DNA of 64,000 nt from Cunninghamia lanceolata (GCA_027924645.1 BSBN01000763.1:7192001-7256000), one strand, 5' to 3'; counted from the stretch's first letter, positions 31,627 to 44,041 are shown. A program made the numbers and translations. The notes: generated by a model from the letters alone, not told the origin.

Positions 31627-34263
31627 TTATGCAAAAGCATGGAACATAGAGATATGATGGGTGAGATATGTAGGATAGTGGATGAAAGGTGGGGAGATGG
31701 AGGTATGTGGAAGTGTTGCGTGATGAAATGGAACCATGACCAATGGTTGCACACACCGTGATAAACATTGCATCTTTTGATGGGATGGTGGCATAGGAAG
31801 CAATGGTGTTGCTTTCTTAGGAGATGGATGATGAAGTGCTTTAGGTACCCACATAGACTTAGTATTTTTATGACTTTTATTTTGCTTGTGGGATAGAGGA
31901 ATTTGAGACTTTTGGATCGAATGAGATTTTTGGATGGAAGAGGAGGATTGGGATTCTTGAGAGGTGGATGCCTTATTAGACTTGATTGCTTCTTTTTGCT
32001 TAGGGATCCAAACCAATTTAGTTTTGACCTTTCCTTATTGAGGTATGGGCTTGGATGGATTTTTCTTTGAATATTTGCATTTGTACCCTAAAGTATTAGG
32101 ATTTGTAGGAGTTTTTGCTTTATGTGTAGAGGCATCCAAATTTTTGATTTTGAATCCCATGGGTATGGTGGAATGAGCGGGGTAGGTGGAAGCTCCTTGT
32201 TTAGACAATGTGTGCATGTGTTGGCCATGATTGGGATTTTAGAGGATCTATGGATGGATGGATAAGGTGTTGGAAGTAGTGGAGGTAGATTCGATGGAAG
32301 GCTATTAGGAGTGGGAAGAAGCGGAGGTAAAGTTGATGGTGGAAGATGAATGGTCACATTCTTTTGACATTTGTAAGATGATGGAGGTGGAATGACAACA
32401 TATGATTTAGGTATATGATGGAAGGTGGTGGAATTAGGAAGCATGGAGGAAGTACCAACATCTTTAGATTGTTGAACTTGGGGTCTGTATCCAAGGCCAA
32501 ATGAGAGTGGAGGGACCTTGACATGGATAGGCTCCAAAATACCTTATTGATGAAGGCCTAAGCCTTTACCTTGGTAGTTCATGTTTTGAAGCATGCGGTG
32601 AACAATGGGACTAGGTATAGGTGGAACACTAGACACAAGTTCCTTATTGGATGGAGAAGGTGAGATAGAGGATAATGGTTGTTGGTGTTCTAATGATGAA
32701 CACTCACGGATGAAGGTGGTAAGACCAATAGGATATGATGGTGGATTTGGAATAGGGTTGATGGTGGATGTGGAAGGATCATTATTGGTTTAATCTTCTA
32801 TGCTTGCTTGGGAGGCCTTTGTCTCATCAAAAGGAGTGGATGTTTGTAGATAATGGATGGGGTTAGATGGAGGATGGATAGAAGCAATTTGGATATCTTG
32901 CTCATGGATGGGTATGGGATTGTGGATAGGATCAAGGTGTTCATAGATAGGCTCTTCAAGGATATCATCTTGATCATAGAAAATAAATTGGTTATGGACG
33001 GGGTGGATAAAGAGGATTTGATCTTGATTAGGACTAGGAATCGACATTTCCATATGCTTAGGGTCGTAATCTTGATATAACTCTTGGGGTTTCATAGAAG
33101 TGAAAGTGGGATGCTCTTGGACAAGTTTGATAGGTTCTGGGTATTCATCCATAAGAAAGTATGATGGACTTTGATTTGAGCTCATTATGGGAGGCTCTTG
33201 AATAGGCTCAATGGCTTGTGGGTCACATGATGGGGTTGAAGGGCTAGGCATGTTAATAGAGGGCTCTTGGATAGGCGTAATGATAGGTGTTGGACATGGG
33301 GATAAATTGTTCCTAGCTAGTAGCTAATGGATCACATCCTTTGCAAGGGTAAGGGTGGATGAACAATATAGGGGATGAACAATAAGAGTAGATGGAGTGG
33401 TAGGTTTAGGATTAAGACTTGGTGGATGGCTTAGATTGGGATTAGGATTGGATAGGTGGGTGATGGGATTAGGGAGTGATGGTTCTTGGATGGGTTCAAG
33501 GATAGGTGTTGGATTAGATGGTGGTGTTGGAGGGGTGGAAGATTGGGAGGACTCCCTAACTTCTCTCCATCAAGGGTTCATTGGGTGCTCTTGGCTTAAA
33601 ATTTGGGAGGTTTGATGGTGGATTAGATGGTGAATGGGTAATAGGGTTTGATGGATTGGGAGATACATAGGATGATGGATTAAGGTTGATAGAATTGGAG
33701 GGATATTGTGATGGAGTGATTGGAGGATGGGGACTAGGGGGTGGGGGATTTGGATGGGGAAATGGTTGTTGATATAGGTTTTGGATTTCGGTTATGAGGT
33801 GTGCTAGATTGGTGTTCCCTTGATCAAAGTTAGCATGACAAAGGTTGGGAGATGGATAAGTTGGAGGTATTGATTGGTTGGATAGGTATGATGGCATGGA
33901 TGTATAAGGGGATGAAGATTGATATGAAGGTAAAGGTTGATATGAGGTTGAAGGTTGATATGATGTGGATGGGGATGAAATGTAGGGTGTTGAAGGTTGA
34001 TATAAGGTTGATGGGGTGGATATATATGATTGATATGGAGGTTGTTGATGCGATGATTGGGTTTGATGTTGGAATTGTTGATGTTGTGGTGGCACAGGGT
34101 CTTCTTCCTTTCTATATAACCACTTAAGTTGATCAAGCATTCTTTTGGTGCCATAAGGATTGTTATCATAGGTCTTGTTTAGAAATGTCATGTCCATGTT
34201 TACAAGTGGTAGAGTAGGATATGAGGATGTGGAGTGGTTGCAATGTTGGAGATCAAATTTCAA
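31627..34263 (-). pseudogene. Gag-like low-complexity protein of element B
   Basis: Four successive frames on the minus strand (34263-33556, 33251-32790, 32537-32088, 32016-31627) form a rough collinear series. First is NNPYGTKRMLDQLKWLYRKEED, then a long Q/S/P/Y-rich stretch (SYQPSTSY repeats). After it comes a region with IHNPIPIHEQDIQI, then an NYQGKGLGLH-like G-patch motif near 32575, and lastly a K/S-rich tail beginning VWIPKQKEA. Element D encodes the same series in plus. I know such G-patch-containing gag regions from Tat-like Gypsy elements. Function beyond gag-like is unknown; stops separate the parts. Confidence 0.6.
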
Positions 34264-34416
34264 TACCTTAGGATGATTTGTTTTTCTTCAAAGAGTGGAT
34301 GATTCTCTATACTTAAGGTAGACTAGTGACACTTAAGTAATAGAGTTGATTAGATGATTTCCTATACTCAAGGTAGACTAATGACACTTAAGTAATAGAG
34401 TTGATTGAATGACTTA

Positions 34417-35824
34417 TGATGCAGAGGCATCCACACTAAAACCTTGACATACAGCATGTATGTCTACAACCCATCATCATCATCATATTTTCTGTTAACA
34501 TTGTCAGCATCATCATATTTTCTCTTGCCGACCGATATCCTCCTGCAGACAAACCTTCGACCTTTCGCCTGTCAGCAGCATCATCATATCTGGCTATCGG
34601 CAGCATCATCACATTCGGCAAGCGCAAACATCCTCCTGATGTTCACTGTTCATCTTACCGCCAACCTCTATCTGCAGCATCATGATGTTCAACATCATGT
34701 TCATCAGCAGGATATAAAATATCCGGTTCCTCCCATATATCCTGATGACGACACTTCACGCACCTTTCCTTCGATGCTTACGTCACCCCGATATTTGACT
34801 ACTTAAACAACAGCATCAGGATATGACTTATCCAGTCATATTGAAACATCCTGATGATGATACTCAACTTTATACTGATGACGATTATCCTGATGACGAT
34901 GACATCATATGCAACTCCTCCAATATCCTGCTGTCGGCCAAACATAACATTATTGGCCCGCGATGGTTTTATCAACCTGATCTTCTACCTTATGCCGATA
35001 TACTCTTCCTCGGCAACACCTGATGATGATCACCCCGAAATGCATTCACCTTATGCAAACGATTGCATCATGCTCACCTCCATCTACTCGGATGACGCCC
35101 GAAGTAACTGCAGGATATACACAGAAATATCCTGATGATGCCATTGTGACGAATTTTCAATCCGCCGAACCTCCTGAGGTGACCCGATCTGCTTCCTGGA
35201 CAACTTTCCAGACTCGAACTACCAGCACGACCTAGCACATACCCATGCTAGGGTTCTCAACACCTCTTGATTGCAATCCTGCAAACATACATGCGAACAA
35301 ACAGAAAATGCAAACTAAAACCTAAACTATTGTACATAGCCATTCCACCGATTCGACGAATCAACCGGTGGAATGGATCAGCGAATCCATGCAACCACCA
35401 GAATAGCAACTCGAGTACACAATGGAATTCAAAACAGAGAATGGACACAAACAGGATCTCTTTATTGATTTCAAAAGATGCAAATACAATATTCTGTCTC
35501 TCTCTCTGTCTCACTCTCTGCAAAGTCTAATCGATGATCTAAAACCAACCGATCCTCATGCATAAATAGGATTTCCTGCGAGTACTACCACTCGATTCCC
35601 AGCGGCTGGGAGCTTCCAAGCGGCTGGGAGGATCCAACAGAACTAACAAACTATACAGCTGTCATCAGCTGTCATAACAAACTACCTAAAAATAGAAAAG
35701 CACGGTCAACATGGACCTTATTACATGCATTGGTCTTATAAGACCTTCTTGGAAACATTAACCAGACCTATAACAAACTAACTGCCTCATGGAGGCCAGC
35801 TGTCAGGTAGGTGCTCCTGCACCA
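34417..35824 (-). repeat. 3' LTR of element H (1408 bp)
   Basis: Plus-strand ends TGATGCAGAGG...CTGCACCA. Rich in CATCATCATATTTT and ATCCTGATGACG words. Lacks an insertion of about 17 bp (CCAACCTTAGCGAATTT region) present in the other LTR. Differences I compared are mainly C/T and G/A transitions. Confidence 0.95.
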
Positions 35825-36179
35825 TACTCCCCAACAGAAAAGAACTCATGTCCCATGAGTTAGGTTGTGGAAGTCCTCCACCTTTACACTTTGCCTTTGC
35901 AGTGTCTTGACCTGTTCCAGCTTTGTCCTCTGCTGGCTCTCGGCTGCTCCAAGACTTCTGAACTGTAACTTGCTTTCTTGCAAGTAAATCCTCATGCCTG
36001 TTAATGTAGGCCCTTCTCTCACATACCTTGTGTTTGTCAGGTTGTCTTACCAGAACCTCTGTCTGAATACCTACCTCTTGAACTTCTGAAATGTTCAACT
36101 CTGTCTTTCTTTCAACCTTTATAGGACGAACAATAGTCCCAACGATGACAACATCCTTGTCATTCCTCTCAACTGGTTG
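35787..36179 (-). pseudogene. Short tail frame at the 3' end of element H
   Basis: A frame at 36098-35787 ends with LPQPNSWDMSSFLLGSMV and runs into the LTR. Its relation to a polyprotein C-terminus is suggestive only. It follows the protease frame after an 80-bp gap, which I read as the join left by loss of the RT-integrase region. Confidence 0.4.
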
Positions 36180-37969
36180 CTATTTGCAAACCTGTTTCTG
36201 AACCTGCTGCTGACCTCTGTCAGTCAAAACTGAAACTGTCTTCAAACTGTTGTCCTTAACAACTCCTTTCCCGGCAATGTCCTCAACTGCCTTTATGCCT
36301 GCTGCTATAGGCACCTGCACAAATTCCTTCCTTCCCACTAAAATGATTTTTGCTGCCTTTTGTACTGCAACTTCTTCCTGTAATGGCATCAACCTAATAG
36401 TTTTCCCATCTTTCTTGATGGTGTAGGTATTAGCATACCCATCATACACTACTCTCCTGTCAAATTGCCATGGTCTACCCAACAGTAGGTGACAACATTC
36501 CATGGGCAAAATGTCACACAAAACTCTATCCTGATATGCTCCAATCTGAAAATCCACATATGCCTGTTCATAGACAAAAAGTGATTGACTATCACTCACC
36601 CAAGATGCCTTGTAAGGGTTTTGATGTGGAATCCTTTCCAAATTCAGTTTATCCACCATTTCCTGAGATACCATGTTGTCTGTTGAACCAGTATCAATGA
36701 CAACCTTACATACCTTACCTTTGCTCTTGCATGTGGTCTTGAAAAGAGCTCTTCTTTGCATCATATCCTTTGATGTCTGCAAACTAATTCTCCTAAGCAT
36801 CAATGCTTCTCCCTCCTCAGGATATCCATAATTGTCAGGAACTCTATCTTGATAAGTGTTTAAACTTTGCACACTTTGCTCTACTTTCTCTTCTTGCACA
36901 AGTTGTACTCTCTTGTCATTTGTTCTATCATTTCTGGATGATGAACCTTTGCTTTCTGGACATTTGAAAAATGGATGACCAAACTCACCACAGGTGTAAC
37001 ACTTTCCTGAAAATGTAGTAGAACCTCTACCACTTCCAAATCTGCCTCTATTACCTTTCCATCCACCTCTGAAATCAAACTGTCCCTGTCCTTTACCAGT
37101 GTCTTCTTGACCCTCATTGGTTTGCCTTGTTGTAGGGGCTGCTCCTCTTCCCCTCATATTGTTTCCTCTTTCTCTCATGGACTTATCTTGTCTCCTATTC
37201 ATCTTTTCTTCAATCCTGATTGCCATTTGGTAACAATCCTCCACACTCTTAGGGTTAGCTAAAACTAACTCATCCTGTATGTTCAATCTCAAACCAGCCA
37301 AGTACCTAGCCACCTTTTCTACCTCATTCTCATGATGACCAGATCTCATACTCAACTTATAAAACTCCTCAGTATATGCCTTCACATCCATTTCCTTCTA
37401 CCTTAAAAATTGCAGCTTCTTAAACATCTGAATTTCATAATCCTTAGGCAAGAATTTACCTTTGATCCTTGCTACCATTTTATCCCATGAAGTGATCTTT
37501 GACTTCCCTTGTTTCCTTCTCTCGGATTGTACATAATCCCACCATACCAAAGCATGACCTCCTAACTTGGTCTTTGCAATCTTTACCTTCTGATCCTCAG
37601 CAACATCTTCACATTCAAAGTGATTATCAGTGCAGCAATCCAATCCAGTAACTCATCTTCATTCAAACTTCCATTATACTTGGAAACATCAACCTTTACC
37701 TTAGGTTTATCACTCTGCACTGCCTTTAACAGTTTTGCAAATCTCTGGTCTTCAGCATCCAGACCTTCAGCTACCTCTTCATACTCTTCAACAGCATCTT
37801 CATCTTCTTCAGACTCACTGTCTTCCACTTCCCTCTTTTTGTTCTTTTCCAGGGCTACAAGCCTGGCTTGAAGTGCTTCAGCAAGCTCCTTCATCTTCCT
37901 CATCTCTCTGGCATGTTTTTCCTTCATCTCCTGCAACTCCCTTGCAGTACCATTACCTTTTAGAGGCAT
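36180..37969 (-). pseudogene. Element H gag and aspartic protease (two lesions)
   Basis: Starts at 37969 (MPLKGNGTARELQ) with a coiled-coil-like K/E-rich stretch and an acidic run. It has the Retrotrans_gag core (GGHALVWWDYVQSERRKQG, FLPKDYEIQMF, YTEEFYKLSMRSG, YLAGLRLNIQDEL), an RG-rich segment, and a CCHC knuckle (CYTCGEFGHPFFKC, near 36960-37005). A retroviral-type protease follows with DTGS at 36684-36695 and LLGRPWQFDR. It ends at 36180. Lesions: a 1-nt deletion-type frameshift near 37625 and an in-frame TAG at 37398-37400. Gypsy-type gag by motif. Confidence 0.92.
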
Positions 37970-38046
37970 TTTGTCAACCTCTCACTCCTCTACCTCTGTC
38001 CTTTCAGTGACAGAATCAACACACAACAGCCCAGACCTTTTGCTGA

Positions 38047-38058
38047 GCTCTGATACCA
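38047..38058 (-). other. Primer binding site of element H
   Basis: TGGTATCAGAGC on the minus strand, three bases from the end of the 5' LTR (38062). It is complementary to initiator tRNA-Met. Confidence 0.92.
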
Positions 38059-38061
38059 CTA

Positions 38062-39488
38062 TGATGCAGAGGCATCCACACTAAAACCTTGACATACAGC
38101 ATGTATGTCTACAACCCATCATCATCATCATATTTTCTGTTAACATTGTCAGCATCATCATATTTTCTCTTGCCGACCGATATCCTCCTGCAGACAAACC
38201 TTCAACTTTTCGCCTGTCAGCAGCATCATCATATCCGACTATCGGCAGCATCATCACATTTGGCAAGCGCAAACATCCTCCTGATGTTCACTGTTCATCT
38301 TACCGCCAACCTCTATCTGCAGCATCATGATGTTCAACATCATGTTCATCAGCAGGATATAAAATATCTGGTTCCTCCCATATATCCTGATGACGACACT
38401 TCACGCACCTTTCCTTCGATGCTTACGTCACCCCGATATCTGACTACTTAAACAACAGCATCAGGATATGACTTATCCGGTCATATTGAAACATCCTGAT
38501 GATGATACTCAACTTTATACTGATGACGATTATCCTGATGACGATGACGTCATATGCAGCTCCTCCAATATCCTGCTGTCGGCCAAACATAACATTATCG
38601 GCCCGCGATGGTTTTATCAACCCGATCTTCTACCTTATGCTGATATACTCTTCCTCGGCAACACCTGATGATGATCACCCCGAAATGCATTCACCTTATG
38701 CAAACGATTGCATCATGCTCACCTCCATCTACTCGGATGACGCCCGAAGTAACTGCAGGATATACACAGAAATATCCTGATGATGCCGTTGTGACGAATT
38801 TCCAACCTTAGCGAATTTTCAATCCGCCGAACCTCCTGAGGTGACCCGATCTGCTTCCTGGACAACTTTCCAGACTTGAACTACCAGCACGACCTAGCAC
38901 ATACCCATGCTAGGGTTCTCAACACCTCTTGATTGTGATCCTGCAAACATACATGCGAACAAACAGAAAATGCAAACTAAAACCTAAACTATTGTACATA
39001 GCCATTCCACCGATTCGATGAATCAACCGGTGGAATGGATCAGTGAATCCATGCAACCACCAGAACAGCAACTCGAGTACACAATGGAATTCAAAATAGA
39101 GAATGGACACAAACAGGATCTCTTTATTGATTTCAAAAGATGCAAATACAATATTCTGTCTCTCTCTCTCTGTCTCACTCTCTGCAAAGTCTGATCGATG
39201 ATCTAAAACCAACCAATCCTCATGCATAAATAGGATTTCCTGCGAGTACTACCACTCGATTCCCAGCGGCTGGGAGCTTCCAAGCGGCTGGGAGGATCCA
39301 ACAGAACTAACAAACTATACAGCTGTCATCAGCTGTCATAACAAACTACCTAAAAATAGAAAAGCACGGTCAACATGGACCTTATTACATGCATTGGTCT
39401 TATAAGACCTTCTTGGAAACATTAACCAGACCTATAACAAACTAACTGCCTCATGGAGGCCAGCTGTCAGGTAGGTGCTCCTGCACCA
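38062..39488 (-). repeat. 5' LTR of element H (1427 bp)
   Basis: Matches 34417-35824 over its length. Ends with ACTTA (39489-39493). Contains a full TGACGTCA near 38543 where the other LTR has TGACATCA, and a slightly longer CT run near 39160. Confidence 0.95.
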
Positions 39489-39493
39489 ACTTA

Positions 39494-41462
39494 CTTGAGA
39501 TAGACTAATGATCTCAAGCAAGTTTGAATAAATGTTGATAATGATCAAATAAGGTCTTGATTTTTTATTAGGCTGATTTGGATTTTGGGTTTTGATAATG
39601 GTGTGGATGATCAGGTTAGGTGACTTGGATGGATTAGGATAATGATAAGGATGATGTGGGATAACAAGGTGGGATAACTTGGATTGATGATTAGGATGAA
39701 GTGATTAGAATGAAATTGTCTTGTGACAGGGAGTTTGTTTTTGATAGCTTTTTAGCAATTTTATGGCAAGAAGACAAGATAGCAAACACTCATGCACAAT
39801 CCATTCACAAACACTTACCACCTAGGCTGGCTAAGATGATACCTTTTGGGTTCGCACTTGGTTTTACCCAGTCGTGCCTACTTATGGTGTATAGCTCCAG
39901 GAACTTGGGGCACGGGCTCCCCCTTACAATGCACTCACTTCTCAGGCACACCAAGTTCCAAGTCCTCAAGACACATAGATCTTGAGGTACCTTTCTATCT
40001 CTGCCATAAGCCACAAAAATGTGGGACGGTTATTAGAGTTTCTTCTTGTACCAACAGATGGGGGTTTTTGGATTCTACACAAAGGTTTCTAGTAAGGGCT
40101 TCTATTCGGGTGGCTTTACATGTGGCAATTTGCTCTGTTAATGGAAGCTTCCCAATCTATAGAGGTTACGCTCCACAAAGTTTTGGGGGAAACATTCATC
40201 GGTATAACGCAACAACACCTATCGTCTGTGACTTTCGGCACAAATGCATTATTTATATAGCAGCTTGGAAGGGCTTGGCTTTAGCTTGTTTCTGCTTGGG
40301 TCGTACCCCTTCTCACAATGGGAAGGCATGCCCTTTAGAGTTAGCAATAGTTTCTCTTGCACCCCAGATCCATTTGATAGGAAGGGGGAGAGGATACCTC
40401 TATTGCTAAATCGAGTTACACACAATCAAAACAAGCAAAATAAGAAATGAAAAGCAGACACATTGCAAACAGATATTTCATTTTAAAGCACCAAAACTAA
40501 ATGTGCCTAATTTAGTAAGAAAATTGTTTATGTCTTGGACCGATCAAGGCTACAAAAGATATGCCAGTAGTTTGTTTTCTCCGTTCTTTGACAAGCTACG
40601 AAGAGAAAATTGTTAGATGCCAAAGAGGATTAGGCCAAAAGATATGATCTAATAAAAACCTGAAAGTGGTTATTTGATACAACAAAATAAGTTGTAAAAT
40701 CAGAAAGTTCATGAAATTCTATGCAATGTTTTTTTAAATTTTGCCAAAATTGGATATGTTTTGCAAAAGATATGCTCGATTGAAGTTTTGAAAGTAGCTG
40801 ATGTTTGAATGAGAAATTACCTATTGAAATGGTAGAATTACCTAATAAAACCTTTACGGATGCAAAGTTCGTTGAATTACCTTTCCAACAAGTATTTGTT
40901 TGTGCGATTACGAGTTCGTATGCTCTTGTTATGGAAAAAAGAAAAAGATACCCCCCTTATGGCATGCAGAAGAAGGCAGGATGGAGGATTGCTGGATAAA
41001 ATGATGAACTCTACAGAAGCACCCTTTGGACCGCTGGATAAAAAGACACAAAACCACCCTTCAGACCACTGGATAAAATGATACACCCTGCGGGAGCACC
41101 CTTCGGACCGCTGGATAAAAGGATGCACCCTACGAAAATGCTCTTTGGACCGCTGGATAAAAGGACGCGGAAGCACCCTTCGAACCACTGGATAAAACGA
41201 TGCACCCTATGGAAGCACCCTTCGGACCATTGGATAAAAGGATGCACCCTCAAAAAATTCTAGAGATTTTTTCAGTCTTTGATTTTTGTGAATTAATAGG
41301 TGATTCTAAGGTTTTCGACCCTTCTAAGCATGTTGGTGATGTCAATTTTAGCCCAGGAGGTCACCTTTTGATAGATCTTTGTAAAACTCGACAACGGGGG
41401 TCCGAGAAACACAGTTTTACTACAAAAATTTGCAAAAACATAAAATTTGATCAGGAGAAGTA
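39494..41462 (-). other. Leader region of element B between PBS and gag
   Basis: This is the 5' untranslated part of B on the minus strand. It includes the tandem repeat at 40992-41250 and, near 39500-39700, CCATCCTAATCATC-type simple sequence shared with D. A 187-codon open frame on the plus strand (39846-40409) has no recognisable similarity and runs antisense to the element. I consider it incidental unless homologues are found. Confidence 0.6.
40992..41250. repeat. Tandem repeat with 42/35-bp steps in the B leader
   Basis: Seven copies of CTGGATAAAA (the last as TTGGATAAAA) preceded by CCCTT(C/T)GGACCG-like sequence start at about 40992, 41034, 41069, 41111, 41153, 41188 and 41230. The steps are 42, 35, 42, 42, 35 and 42 bp, all multiples of 7. 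Lies next to the PBS, where packaging or priming signals usually sit. Confidence 0.9.
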
Positions 41463-41481
41463 GGTCCCACCGGGCGTGCCA
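41463..41481 (-). other. PBS-like site of element B
   Basis: TGGCACGCCCGGTGGGACC, three bases past the 5' LTR end. The same sequence with one change is beside the D LTR (56656-56674). The position and TGG start suit a primer binding site; I cannot name the tRNA. Confidence 0.7.
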
Positions 41482-41484
41482 GAA

Positions 41485-42331
41485 TGTAAACGAGAAATTT
41501 AGACAAAATCAAGATAAACAATAAACGTATTACCTATGCCCAAACTCTTCGAATATCTCAAAGTGATTCGTGCATGACTGATTGCTTAGATGATCGAATG
41601 TTGATTGCCCACAATCGTAGCATAACGTTGATAAGAGATGACGGAGAATGGTTGTGAAGATAACTCGACACAATAAGGATACTTAAAACTCAATCATCCT
41701 CCAAATGGCTTGTGAGAGGCCATATTTATAAGCAAGGCTGACTAGGGTTTGTGGAGGGAAAAAGATTTAATAAGGATTGGATTTTTGCTCTATTAGACAA
41801 AAGAGGAAATAAAACAAGATAAGGTAGGATTTTAAAAAGATAGAAAGATATTGATTTTTTATTTTAAAGGAAATAAATCCTAAAAAGACGAGAGGAATAA
41901 TAGATGAAATATCTAATTAAATAAATAAATTAGATATGCATGAGTTGCATTTTCAGAAAGAAAGAAAGAGGATTTTTATTAAGATTTTATTAATTAAGTA
42001 AATATTTGATTTATTTAATTAATTTGGATTGTGGTGAGGGATGATGTGGAAAGATAATTAAATAAATAAAAATTTATTTAATGATAGGAAAAATAGATAA
42101 GTGACTAATTAAATAATTAAAAATAATTATTTAACTAGAGAGGATTAATGGCCATGAATAATTAATTAAATAAAAATTTATTTAATTATAGAAGATAGGA
42201 TTATGGGATTGAAAGCGGATAAAATAAATTAGTCAAATAAATAAAATTTATTTAACTAATTAGGTGATTACATGGGTACCTAGGGCAAAACATGCTAATG
42301 ACAAGGTGTTGGACATTTTTAGGTGTCTACA
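41485..42331 (-). repeat. 5' LTR of element B (847 bp)
   Basis: Uninterrupted copy, TGTAGACACC...TTTACA on the minus strand, followed outward by the TSD CTTTC. It shows the empty site of the LINE (AAGATAGAAAGATATTGATTTT near 41838-41859). Confidence 0.95.
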
Positions 42332-42822
42332 CTTTCATTCCGCAACACCATTTTGTTGGGGAGTGTATGGAACTGAATGTTACAGACCAATCCCCTCTGA
42401 AGTACAAAACTACTCAAAATGATGGTTAACATACTCACCACCATTGTTAGTACAAAAAACCTTGATGGCTTTCCCTGATTGATTCTCTACAAAAGTTTTG
42501 AAGTTCTAACTAATGATGAAATACTTCAGACTTTTGTTTGAGAAAGTATACCCAAGTATATATAGAAAAGTCATCAATGAATGTTAGGACATATCTAGCC
42601 ATTCTAAAGCATGGATGAAGAAATGGACTAGCCAAATCACTGTGAACTAACTCCAGTATCTATTAAGTTCTCCATATGTTTCCTTTGTCAAATTCATCTT
42701 TAGGATGCTTAGCAAGAATGCAGTCTTGGCAAACACCACTGGAAAGTTGAACTAAAGGTAACCCTATGACCATGCTCTATTGGTTGAGCTGCTACAAGTA
42801 GTAAAAGTTAAGATAGCCAAAC
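42332..42822 (-). pseudogene. Element C, second segment: Copia integrase N-terminal half and pre-integrase domain
   Basis: The minus strand encodes the H-H-C-C pre-integrase region (LAILTF, MVTGLP-like, CQDCILAKHP-like blocks) and the core start with HSDLA-like and VLTFIDDFSIYTWVYFLKQKSEVF. Near 42340 is the Q-NG catalytic-Glu region, which continues at 25997 beyond element B. Frames are broken by stops and shifts. The right edge is the insertion site of F (target CAAAC). Confidence 0.87.
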
Positions 42823-43381
42823 TGTTGTGATGTTCACAACACGCCCCATTATGCTCCTTAGCAAAATGGGGACCCCTGCTGATGTTTTGCTTTTTGCTTC
42901 TGCTTGTGTTTTTCTGCTTTCCGGCGGTTTGGTAAAAATGAAGGTTAGGTGCATCATCATCATGATATTGGATAAGGTTGGTCATCATCATGAGGTCAGT
43001 TTGTCAAAGTTCATATTTTGTTTCTGTAACCTCATATCTAGAAAGAGCTTGAAATTCCATGCAGGTTTGCCTTTTACTTCACTTGAAAATTCGTCCATAT
43101 GTGAAAGTTATGCACGGTCAAAGTTTTGGTCAAACCTGATATTCGCAGGAGGATCATCATATTTTTATATCCTAAGTCATGTTGTCAAGGTCATCATGAT
43201 CTTGGTCTATCACCCGATAAAAATCATGCAGTCGCAATATCCGGACGTCAATCTTAGGTGGTAGTACCCTTTACCCGTCAAAAGGCCTTGGGCGCATCAT
43301 GAGCATCATGATTTTTAGGAGGGTCATATTTTATATACTCGGTTTTGGTTACATGAAGACATCATCATCATATTTGAAAAG

Positions 43382-43398
43382 CCCCCCCCCCCCCCCCC
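43382..43398 (+). repeat. Poly(C) run (17 C)
   Basis: An uninterrupted C17, unusual in this window. The exact length may be a sequencing or assembly estimate. Confidence 0.85.
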
Positions 43399-44041
43399 GA
43401 TAATATCCTGAGGTCCAAATATCATGATGACGTCAACTTTAAGTCACGGTAGGTTTCCCCCGTCGAGTGGTCTTTTGTATCGCGAGCATCATCATGATAT
43501 TTCAACATCGCCTGATCTTATAATATCATGCTGATAATATAAGATCACCCTGACTTAGAAAATCCAGCGTCGGCATATTTGCATGCGCATGTTATAATCC
43601 TATCGGAGGGTCATCATCATGATATTTGCTGAAGTTCAAAATATGATGATGACGACTTCGTATCATCCTGATCTTTCACGAGGGTCATTCATCATCATCA
43701 TCATCATAATTCGATAAAGAGGATCATCATGTTCATATCCTCCTGATCGCCTTTTTTGCAATATCATGATGATCACCCTGTCTTTTAAGAAGAAGGCGAT
43801 ATTCCATTCCTCAACAGCATGATCATATTTTGCAATATCACCCTAGCGCAGTATCATGATGACCTCAACTCATCCTTGTGCTCCGAAGACGAAATATGAT
43901 GATGACATCATCATGATAATTCGATAGGGAGGGTCATCATCATATTTTTTTTATCCTGTCCTGTTGTCAAGATCATCATGATCTTGTTTGTTCACCCGAC
44001 ATTTCGTAAAGTCCTCCTGCCGATGAAGTAAGACCTTTTGA

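Larger units (their letters stand above)
34417..39488 (-). mobile_element. Element H: gag-protease-only LTR retrotransposon, TSD ACTTA
   Basis: Two LTRs (34417-35824, 38062-39488) are very similar and flanked by ACTTA at 34412-34416 and 39489-39493. On the minus strand the 5' LTR is the right one. It is followed by the PBS TGGTATCAGAGC (38047-38058, minus). The interior (2.24 kb) encodes gag and an aspartic protease, then a short unrelated tail; RT, RNase H and integrase are missing. It is inserted in the leader/gag region of B. The high LTR similarity makes it one of the youngest insertions here. Confidence 0.95.
25998..42331 (-). mobile_element. Element B: non-autonomous Gypsy-like LTR retrotransposon, TSD CTTTC
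   Basis: LTRs start TGTAGACACC and end ...TTTACA on the minus strand. CTTTC flanks both sides (25993-25997, 42332-42336) and the disrupted Copia integrase resumes outside. The PBS-like TGGCACGCCCGGTGGGACC lies next to the 5' LTR (41463-41481) and a PPT (AAAGAGGGGCAAAA) at 29305-29318. The interior has only gag-like low-complexity frames and no protease, RT or integrase. It contains two later insertions: a LINE in the 3' LTR and element H. Element D at the right end of the window is a relative in the opposite orientation. Confidence 0.92.

Noticed and set aside
34436..35530. Frames within the H LTR (also at 38081-39227)
   Set aside because: They occur in both LTRs but follow LTR sequence on both strands, with no protein motif; the repeats CATCATCAT keep frames open.
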